Assembly (NCBI GenBank): GCA_907163345.1
Contig: CAJQUN010000014.1
Coordinates: 3,162,001 to 3,226,000, forward strand
Source: Haberlea rhodopensis
Taxonomy: Eukaryota > Streptophyta > Magnoliopsida > Lamiales > Gesneriaceae
Reading direction: 5' to 3'
DNA: 64,000 nucleotides
Part shown: positions 57,201 through 64,000 of the stretch, piece by piece
Numbering within the stretch: position 1 is the stretch's first letter
Layout: each line of letters starts with the position of its first letter
Position numbers and translations under genes: made by a program
Notes under the pieces: generated by a model
What the model saw: only the letters and a program-made list of their open reading frames with translations
The model's database searches: none
Told to the model about the DNA's origin: nothing

Positions 57201-58206
57201 CATTTTCTTAGTGTTGTATGTAGATGACATACTTCTTATTGGAAATGATATCCCTGCCTTGCAATCTGTAAAGATTTGGCTAGGGAATTGCTTTTCGATG
57301 AAAGACTTAGGAGAAGCCACCTATGTATTAGGAATCAAGATCTATAGAGATAGATCGAGAAGGCTTCTTGGTCTAAGTCAAAGTACGTACATAGACAAGG
57401 TGCTTAAAAGGTTTAGCATGCAAGAATCCAAGAAAGGATTCGTGCCTATGACACATGGTATTTATCTCTCGAAGGAACAGTGTCCTTCAACACCAGATGA
57501 GAGACAACGCATGAGTAAGATTCCATACGCGTCAGCTATTGGATCTATCATGTATGCCATGATATGTACTCGTCCCGATGTATCGTATGCTTTGAGCATG
57601 GCGAGCAGATATCAAGTTGATCCAGGTGAAGGTCACTGGATTGCTGTCAAGAATATCCTGAAGTACTTGAGAAGGACTAAGGATACATTCTTGATTTATG
57701 GAGGTGAGGAAGAGCTCAATGTAATGGGTTACACTGATGCTAGCTTCCAAACCGACAAAGATGATTTTCGATCGCAATCTGGATATGTGTATTGCCTAAA
57801 TGGGGGTGCTGTGAGCTGGAAGAGTTCAAAGCAAGAAACAGTAGCCGATTCTACAACGGAAGCTGAGTATATTGCTGCCTCGGATGCAGCAAAGGAAGCT
57901 GTTTGGATGAGGAAGTTCATTTCTGAACTTGGAGTGGTGCCTAGCATTAAAGATCCGATAGAACTCTATTGTGACAACAATGGAGCCATCGCATTGGCTA
58001 AGGAACCAAGATCTCACCAAAGATCCAAGCACATACTTAGGCGTTTCCATTTCATTCGAGAAATCGTTGAAAGGGGAGATGTTAAAATATGCAAAGTACC
58101 AACAGATGATAATGTATCTGACCCATTGACGAAGCCGCTGTCACAGCAGAAGCATGATCGTCATACTAGATCTCTAGGCATTAGGTATATGTCTGAGTGG
58201 TCTTAG
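54244..58206 (+). CDS. Gag-Pol polyprotein, intact Ty1/copia element
   Basis: 1,320 uninterrupted residues. Gag (UBN2-type) about 1-230; basic linker; zinc knuckle CFHCGETGHWKRNC from residue 255; aspartic protease DTG at 302-304; integrase with zinc-binding H/C motif (HCRLGH at 437, CESC) and DDE residues Asp498 (HSDVCGP), Asp561 (SDRGGEY) and Glu597, whose last spacing gives the classical 35 residues; reverse transcriptase with VDVKTAFLNG-like block and YVDD at 992-995; RNase H with Asp1165 (YTDAS), Glu in STTEAEY (about 1206-1208) and Asp1244 (YCDNN). The integrase-before-RT order defines copia. Processing by the element's own protease is expected. No missing catalytic residue seen. Confidence 0.97.
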   Translation: MATNNVTSTLSLRSVLEKDKLNGTNFLDWHRNLRIVLKQEKKQYVLEEPLLAEEPPLTATRAEKDAYKKHHSDALDVGCLMLATMNSELQKQHEEMEAFDMIEHLKQLYQQQARQERYDVSKALFQCRMVEGSLVGTHVLKMIGYIENLDKLGFPLDQELATDVILQSLPESFSQFVVNYNMTDMEKTLPQLLGMLRTYEANTKKTKATNVLIVNKGKGRAKAKGNKKAKKVFAKSKPKSHALKPKGGIAKEGNCFHCGETGHWKRNCKVYLEDLKKGSVTSASGIFVIEVNLSTSSSWVLDTGCGSHICVNVQDLKRSRTLAKGEVDLRVGNGARVAALAIGDYHLALPSGLSLILKDCYFVPSITKNIISISCLDKYGFSFIIKDNCCSIYLNDMFYASAQMVNGLYVLNLDMPIYNINTKRIKNNDCNPTYLWHCRLGHINENRISKLHKDGVLDSFDFESYETCESCLMGKMTKAPFKGHVERANVLLGLIHSDVCGPISTQARGGFQYFVTFTDDLSRYGYVYLMKHKHETFEKFKDFKNEVQNQLGKSIKILRSDRGGEYLSQEFHDYLKECGIVPQLTPPYTPQWNGVSERRNRTLLDMVRSMMSHADLPISFWGHALETAIFLLNRVPSKSVEKTPYEIWTGKRPSMSFMKIWGCEAFVRRHATNKLGPKSDKCLFVGYPKETKGYYFYYPTENKVVVARTGVFLEREFISRKTSGRKIELSEVQPQENTEPEIEMETEQAPQAVVEEVPAQETHAQRRSVREHREPQRYGFLVTQQGDLLLIDEDEPSSYQQAIMGNDSEKWQEAMKSEMESMYANQVWTLVDPPEGVRPIGCKWIFKKKIDMDGNVQTYKGRLVAKGFKQIHGIDYDETFSPVAMVKSIRILLAIAAFHDYEIWQMDVKTAFLNGNLLEDVYMTQPEGFVDPKDAGKICKLQRSIYGLKQASRSWNLRFDDAIKEFGFIKNEDEPCVYKKVSGSVIIFLVLYVDDILLIGNDIPALQSVKIWLGNCFSMKDLGEATYVLGIKIYRDRSRRLLGLSQSTYIDKVLKRFSMQESKKGFVPMTHGIYLSKEQCPSTPDERQRMSKIPYASAIGSIMYAMICTRPDVSYALSMASRYQVDPGEGHWIAVKNILKYLRRTKDTFLIYGGEEELNVMGYTDASFQTDKDDFRSQSGYVYCLNGGAVSWKSSKQETVADSTTEAEYIAASDAAKEAVWMRKFISELGVVPSIKDPIELYCDNNGAIALAKEPRSHQRSKHILRRFHFIREIVERGDVKICKVPTDDNVSDPLTKPLSQQKHDRHTRSLGIRYMSEWS

Positions 58207-58209
58207 TGC

Positions 58210-58220
58210 AAGTGGGAGAT
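58210..58220 (+). promoter_or_regulatory. Polypurine tract of the intact copia element
   Basis: AAGTGGGAGAT one base before the 3' LTR and four bases after the gag-pol stop; the plus-strand primer. Confidence 0.9.
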
Positions 58221-58221
58221 T

Positions 58222-59723
58222 TGTTGGGATATGCCCTAAGACAAGTCATTAGATGATTGTTTAAGACATACAATGTTTATGGATTTATGAATGGCAATTC
58301 ATTATTATATATTATTCTTTTAACTGTGCATTGTGAATTAATATATATGTTAATGTCCTTAGAATAATATTGTATTATTCTTAAAGATGTCCCTAGTCAA
58401 GTATTATCATGAATAGGGATAATGATAATACGTAGAGACTAGTATATGTTGATCGATGAATTGTTCATTGATATGAGATATCAAATCAACATATGGGTAC
58501 ATGTTAGAGAACGATGTACTGGACAGACCCACCATGAGAATGCAACATTGATAGTTATATGATCGTCATATGCAATTCTCATAGTGATAATAATGTATGT
58601 AATCCTTACGACTTGTGATCATCAAAGATCCCAACATAAGGAGTTATGTATCTTGATATCGTCAAACGTTACCCGTAACAGGGTAATCTATAAAGGCGAC
58701 TATTGGATACACTACGAATTATGTAGAGGGATGTTGACTGATCGAGATAGGATTTGTCCCTCCTATATAACAGGAGATGTGTTTGGCCCTTGATCAAGTG
58801 AGAACTAAAATGCATGGCCATGCTCGAATGAGTCGATATGAGATATCGAGCTTATTCGTTTATTCTAGTTCTACTTGGGGATCAAGTAATAAAGATTGAA
58901 TATACGAGTATGACTATTCCATGACTCGTGTTCAATCTAAACACAAAGGACAAAGGGATTAAGTTACATGATTAATATTATCACAAGTTTTAAAGGTTAT
59001 GTCGAGTCATTGACATTCTCGTAATTTGGGTAGCATCGATGTGTTGCTAGATACCGCTCGATGCTTGCGACATAAAATGAGATTTTATGTCACTGCCAAC
59101 ATTACGAGATCCTATCGGGTCGCACAAAAGATTAAATCGAGAAGGGAAATTAAATTCATGGGATGAATTAAATAATTGAGAGGAGTCTTAATTAATAATC
59201 ATAAGGATTAATTAAATCATGGGCTTAAGCCCATGAAGCTTTAAGAAAGCCTTTAATTAATCATATTTAATATGATTGCATGGTGTTTTATTGAAAGACA
59301 ATTTTTATATCAAAACCTACACCCAAAACCAAGCCACACGGCCGCCTACAATACCATCAAAAGCTCTCGGCTTCTTCAAGGTAGCCGAAGGAGATTTGGT
59401 GGTTTTTGTGGCGATTATTCGATTGTGAATCGAGTTAGCTTTGTGTATCGGTTTAATAACTTGTCTAGCAACTTGTTATTAAACCATCCCTTCACCCGAT
59501 TTGATCGTGTGGATACCGTTGAGGCAAAACCAATCGAGTTTTGCTATTGACTCGGAGAAGGCGTAGGACGTGGTGCAGCTCCGTGGATTCTGCTTCAAAC
59601 GCGCTACAAGGGTAAGACTCTTATGTAATTCTCTAATCCGATATGAATCCCTATGTATAGATCGCTGGTTTGTAATCCCAAAATTTTATTCCGCTGCGCT
59701 GTATGCTCATGGGGTTACTAACA
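58222..59723 (+). repeat. 3' LTR of the intact copia element
   Basis: 1,502 bp, nearly identical to the 5' LTR; lacks the 19-bp duplication and one A in an A run. Confidence 0.96.
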
Positions 59724-59728
59724 GAACC
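59724..59728. repeat. Target-site duplication, right
   Basis: GAACC, identical to 51003-51007. Confidence 0.95.
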
Positions 59729-60539
59729 ACCAGTCCCAAACACAAACCATCGAGCAATAACAGAATACCACCATTTGCCCGCCATAAAAAACCCGAGAAC
59801 GCGGCGCATCACCATAAAACAAATCAAGGACAACACATCTCCCCGGATTTTCCTCCACCCGACCACAAGACGCCTGGCATGCCTACCCTCTCCCCAAGCT
59901 CGTTGTTAAATTCAACACAAGCCCAACAAAGGCCTATGCATTTTTTAAAAGGAAAAAAAAGAAAAAATTTGAAATAGTGGGTACTGTTCTTCGGGATGCG
60001 GGAATAAGACCCATAACACTGTTCATAATGTCCTGGGCTTATTATATTGGTAAATATGTGAATACCACCACATTTTTTTCCCCTGGTAATCAACATTTGC
60101 TAATATGGTTCTACAACTTCTCATCCCTTAACTAGAATAAACCAATAAAAAGAAAAATCATGCATGCGGCAGAATAAATCTGGTATATACACAATGCCCC
60201 ATATAGCACAAAAAACCCCATCCCTTAAGTATGTGTTAGGGAAAGCAATAAAACTTTCTTTTTGTTATAAATACGAGATTATATATAATACGGAAAATGT
60301 CGCTGCCTATACATTATCCCCATCAAATGACGGCTCAATGCACATGGATCATTACTCTAGCATCATCTCCAGAATATATATCCATTGATTTGAAATAATT
60401 TGATCATCAAAGGTGGGAAACAGCACAAGCACACTAGTTTAGCATTCTTGTGGTGTGCCTGTGCACTGGACCATTTGTGGGACTAAAATGCTAGAGGGAT
60501 TTTCTTCACGAAGGTGGATAGACGCGATTTGAAAGTTCC
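59729..60539. other. Right part of the insertion host sequence and spacer
   Basis: Begins with the continuation of the ~106-bp repeat (AAACCATCGAGCAATAAC at 59744), then unrecognised AT-rich sequence. The last ~100 bp (about 60440-60539) are the likely promoter of the glycine-rich protein pseudogene. Confidence 0.4.
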
Positions 60540-60547
60540 TATAAATA
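60540..60547 (+). promoter_or_regulatory. TATA box of the glycine-rich protein pseudogene
   Basis: TATAAATA lies 49 bp before the ATG at 60596, a normal distance for a plant gene with a short leader. Confidence 0.6.
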
Positions 60548-60595
60548 CCCTATTGCTCCATGCAGGTGGATGCAAACCATAAAAACTTCATTCTC

Positions 60596-60800
60596 ATGGC
60601 GATAAAACGACGTTTTTAGTGTGTTTGTCTTTGTCTTATTGTGTTAGCGGTGTGTTCTGCAGGTAGGATTCTCCTAGAGCATTAACTATGGTGGCAATGT
60701 AGGTGGTGGAGGAGGAGAAGGTACCGGTGGAGGGTATGGCGGAGGTGGTTCTGAGCATGGTCATGTAAGTGGTGATGGAAGTGGTGCCGTAAAAGGCTAA
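60596..60800 (+). pseudogene. Broken glycine-rich secreted protein (GRP-type) gene
   Basis: From ATG at 60596 the frame reads MAIKRRF, then TAG (60617-60619), then CVCLCLIVLAVCSAGRILLE, a typical signal-peptide core and cleavage region. A frame change after GRILLE leads into NYGGNVGGGGGEGTGGGYGG and on to GSEHGHVSGDGSGAVKG with TAA at 60798. Signal peptide followed by a Gly-rich mature part is the layout of plant GRP cell-wall or defence-associated proteins. Both an early stop and a frame break are present, so the product cannot be made. A spliced gene using the CTGCAG/GTAGG point as a junction is a weaker alternative. Confidence 0.7.
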
Positions 60801-61598
60801 TTTATTAAAAATGACTCGAGAATATTTGGGAAAAAATTGCAAATTTTCAATCCGAATTTTTTTATGAAAAAAAAAAGGTCAGATTAAATTGCGTAACTCT
60901 AAGAATCATCCTTCAAATGGTAACTAAATCAAGCAATGTTTAAGGGGGAGACTAAATCACTATATTGTAACGAAGTCAAAACAAACATTCAAGCTATCTT
61001 TAACGGTGGAGTAGTCTGAATCACTCTATTGTAGAAGGATCATTTCCCAACTGTCCAGACCGATACCATTGCATTGATAGTAGTTCAGAAATGTAGAAGG
61101 AAGCTGTTGGAACTTCCTTCTAAGATCTCGTAATGAAGATAAATATCCATTACACCTGTTACTCATGCCTTTCAGATGGACCAATACCATTGCATCAGTA
61201 GTTGTTCAGAAATGTTCATTGCAGCTAAGTTTAAACTCACTCAACTCACAAGTTTTAGCAAATGAATCATGAAAGATAAAAACATTTCAACCTACTTATA
61301 AGGCCTCTAGATTTGATTAATGTTAATTAATTATAATTTGGGAATTTATTTTTAATTAATTTTAGAATTAATTAATTAGAAGTGAAATTGACCAGATGAA
61401 GGTCAACTGTCAATTTAGTCGGAACATGATATATTTTTGAAATGGTAAAATAAGCTCCAATAATATTTTAAAAATAAATTATTAAAATGAAGAATTAAAT
61501 TTTGTGAGTATAATAGTTGACATAAATCCCAATTTTTTACTGTAAATTTAATTTATTAGTACACTTGCGATACTCCGATGTACATTACTGGACTAGAG

Positions 61599-61602
<4 letters not shown>
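60801..61602. other. AT-rich spacer
   Basis: No gene supported. Two related phrases (tagtagttcagaaatgtagaag near 61078 and tagttgttcagaaatgttcat near 61198) together with accaataccattgcat show a local ~120-bp duplication. Confidence 0.45.

Positions 61603-61689
<87 letters not shown>
61603..61689. repeat. (AT)n microsatellite, about 43 units
   Basis: The longest perfect dinucleotide run in the window, 87 bp. Confidence 0.95.
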
Positions 61690-61693
<4 letters not shown>

Positions 61694-61729
61694 TGGTTTC
61701 AGCTTAATTTCACATACTAAACATGTGTA

Positions 61730-62000
61730 AACTGACGCACCCGATCCTCGCTTCTCTGCTTCTCTCCCGCTCGTGTTCGACCCCTCACCAGAAAAGCTCC
61801 GCGCCCGCGGCGGTCCGACCACCTCACGGCGAGCTCGACCTACCCTCATCTTCCTCACTCAAAGGCGCACCTTTCCATACCAAGTATTGGAGGTTTTCGT
61901 AGCGGATTGAGTCGAATTTTACCAGAAAGCGAAAAGTCCGAAAACTAGGGTTCATCCGAAATTTTCTGCGATTTTCTTCAGTTTTTCCTTTTTTCCTTAG
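61730..62000 (+). other. GC-rich leader-like segment ending in a splice-like CTTAG/GTAATC
   Basis: An abrupt rise in GC and CpG (cgcgcccgcggcggtccgacc near 61800), pyrimidine-rich phrases, no ATG-initiated long frame, and then ttttttccttaggtaatcc. It resembles the first untranslated exon of a plant gene or the leader/LTR of a retrotransposon. A translation without Met (ASLLLSRSCSTPHQ and on) is open for ~55 codons but unrecognised. Confidence 0.35.
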
Positions 62001-64000
62001 GTAATCCTCATTTACTCCATAATTGTTCTTCTCCTGAAATCCCCTGCAATCTTGTGGAGTTTGGTTCGAAATTATCGTTGCATGTTGGTGTTAACCGATT
62101 GATTATCAGAGTTTGGAAATGTTAATGCTTTAATTTCGTTCCTAATCGACTTTGAACCCATTTAAATCATGTTTAAGCTGATGAATCTTGTTTGAGAGGC
62201 TTGCATGTAATTTCCATGCCATTGGTGGACTGAGATCGATTTTTATTGCTGCATGGTTTGGGGAAATGCTGGTTGGCTTTATGAATTTTGATGTGAAGAC
62301 TCTAAGTTATTAGTTGGGCAAGAATTAGCTAGTTTAAACCAGGTTCCAGCTTGTTGAATCATATATAAAAGCAGTGTAGGAATTTTGAACTAGCTGTTGA
62401 GTTTTTGATCGATGTCTGTTCAGTATTTGAGAATGAAAAATGTGTCCAGTTCTTGTTCATGCATGTTAGAAATTTTCGATTGATTTTCAGAATTTGAAGG
62501 AGTATGTTCGAAATTCTGGGTGAACCAACTCTTAACTGATTGAAATTGTGTTTTAGATTGAGTTAATCAAGTTTAGCAGAATTTCACGACTTTTAATATC
62601 ATCTTGTTCGACTCTTTGAGCTGCTTGAGGGGTGACCGATCGAATTTATCGAGTTTGAGGTGGAAAATGTTTAGTCCCTTTTCTTGATCAATTTAACCCA
62701 TTTAAATCATGTTTTAACTTGATAAATCATGCTTGAGGAGATACCATGTAAATTCAATGCCATTGTTGGTTTGGTTTCAGTCCTCTGTTGTTTTGAGTTC
62801 AGAAAATAGACGCATGTTGGGTGTTAGTCGATGTATGTTTAGGGTTGATGATCGATTTTCATGCTTGAGAGGGTGAAGTGCTTTCATTCTGTTCTTAATC
62901 GACTTTTAACTCCATTAAACCATGTTTAACATGATTAATTAGAATGGAGAGAAATGCATGTGAATTGTGAATCAATGAATGAAATAAAATGTGTTATTAG
63001 GATTTTAATGATGATAGACATCTTAATAACTCTAGAATTGAAGGAATGGTAAGAATGAGTATACGAGAATCAAAATACTTTTATCTTACATAATTTAGAT
63101 CTGATTAGACGCCTCATGTTAAAGAATAGCTTATATGTATGTTGAGGTAACTTAAGTGATAAAGAAGTAATGAAATGGTGTTGTATGAAATTGATAGATT
63201 AACGTATGCCACTGGAGCTCCACGAGCTACAAGGACGATATTCATCCGTTAAAAAGAAAGTTTAGGTATGTTGCGATCGGTAATATACGACAGGTATCTG
63301 TATTATTCGATACATGATTTGCTGAACTTACGTGACTTACGTGGAATTACTTGGCTATGTGATTTTACTTGAATTATGAGTATTCATAGTTGATATATCG
63401 ATGTATGAAAATAAATGTTGTGTTAACACACATCTTTTCGGTAAATGTACATCGATATATGACTTTCATGTTGGACATATTGAGTTGCATCATATGAGAT
63501 TATGATATTGGCATGATGCATTGACACGCATTGACATTGAGCACGTCATGTTGATTCTACCGATTCCTTCGTTGACACCCTTATCCTTTTTGTTGGTATC
63601 TGTGATGCGTGTCTGGGGATGATGGGCACGACTATGGCTCGGTAGAGAGAATAGCTGAGAGATGCCGTAGCGACGAGTGCGCCGACGTCGCCCAGACACG
63701 AGGGATGATGGACCGTCGATGGCTCGACTGAGAGAGATGTCGTAGCGACGAGCGAGTCGACGCCATGCTCGAGCATGATATTTGATTGATGATACCTTTC
63801 TTTGGACTCCGATCCTTTGGTATCTTGAGATATTTGATAGCTTTTCCTTGGATTTCCGGACATTTGCTATCCCGAGATGATTTGTACCCTTCGTGCATCG
63901 CATTACATTGCATTTGTTGAATAATTAGTTAAAGATTTAGTATTTAAATCTTTGTGTTTAAACTTGGTAGGATAATATTATAAGTTTGGTAGGATAATAT
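62001..64000. other. Intron-like or retroelement-leader sequence to the window edge
   Basis: Three related blocks contain CCCATTTAAATCATGTTT-type words (62158, 62697, and a weaker ccattaaaccatgttt near 62914), each followed by a gatgaat/gataaat word and a cttgcatgtaatt-like phrase: diverged internal repeats. Further right, a second pair of ~50-bp repeats contains GTAGCGACGAG (63668 and 63742) within GC-rich sequence. No gene is supported. A Ty3-type LTR or leader is possible; the element end would lie outside the window. Confidence 0.35.
63634..63764. repeat. GC-rich ~85-bp direct repeat, two copies
   Basis: ATGGCTCGGTAGAGAGAATA and the following gccgtagcgacgagtgcgccgacg (63634-63691) are echoed by ATGGCTCGACTGAGAGAGAT and the following tcgtagcgacgagcgagtcgacg (63719-63764). 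The function is unknown. Confidence 0.7.

Larger units (their letters stand above)
51008..59723 (+). mobile_element. Full-length, apparently intact Ty1/copia retrotransposon
   Basis: 8,716 bp: 5' LTR 51008-52529, PBS 52531-52543, a 1.7-kb leader, gag-pol 54244-58206, PPT 58210-58220, 3' LTR 58222-59723, perfect 5-bp target duplication GAACC. The LTRs differ by about four substitutions, one single-base indel and a 19-bp duplication in 1.5 kb by my reading, so the insertion is very recent. The long LTR, long leader and gag opening (LSLRSVLEKDKLNGTNFLDW) suggest the Angela/Tork side of copia; lineage is inferred from memory of family style. All parts needed for autonomous movement are present. 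Confidence 0.97.

Overview
The window is AT-rich, repeat-rich eudicot nuclear DNA. It has intron-type splice signals, plant Ty1/copia elements primed by initiator-methionine tRNA, a plant F-box family, a Helitron-like terminus and long AT microsatellites. Species cannot be fixed; a lamiid (asterid) is only a guess. There is no operon structure and no CRISPR, tRNA or rRNA gene that I could find.

Left flank (1-8968): one decayed CAND1 exon on the minus strand (1134-1343), an orphan diverged copy of the F-box upstream region (4395-5124), a ~45-bp minisatellite (5429-6238), several AT microsatellites and one probably functional intronless gene at 8045-8623 whose product carries a SPKVSCIGQVK motif.

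Centre (8969-48976): a large tandem segmental duplication of about two and a third copies. Unit A is 8969-26350, unit B 26351-42795, and unit C 42796-48976 is partial. Each unit starts with an F-box gene: complete in A (426 codons) and C (418 codons), cut to 191 codons by a ~950-bp deletion in B. A and B also hold a second, 5'-truncated F-box fragment, a short gene start with site II promoter motifs, and a nest of LTR retrotransposons: a Tnt1-like copia element inserted into a non-autonomous element with a 1,654-bp LTR. Because A and B share the same insertion, its target duplication and several pol lesions, insertion and first decay came before the segmental duplication; later lesions are private to each unit.

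Right flank (48977-64000): mostly unrecognised sequence with a degenerate ~106-bp tandem repeat, split at 51007/59724 by a full-length copia element (51008-59723). That element has perfect 5-bp target duplications, nearly identical 1.5-kb LTRs, correct PBS and PPT, and one uninterrupted 1,320-codon gag-pol frame, so it is very young and may be mobile. Beyond it lie a broken glycine-rich secreted-protein gene with a preserved TATA box (60540-60800), an 87-bp AT microsatellite, and a GC-rich to intron-like region that may be the leader of another gene or retroelement.

Plausible expressed host genes are the 8045 gene and the F-box genes of units A and C. Nearly everything else is transposable, duplicated or decaying. 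I did not recognise a new multi-gene system; the most informative material is the layered, datable history of the F-box/retrotransposon array and the intact copia element.
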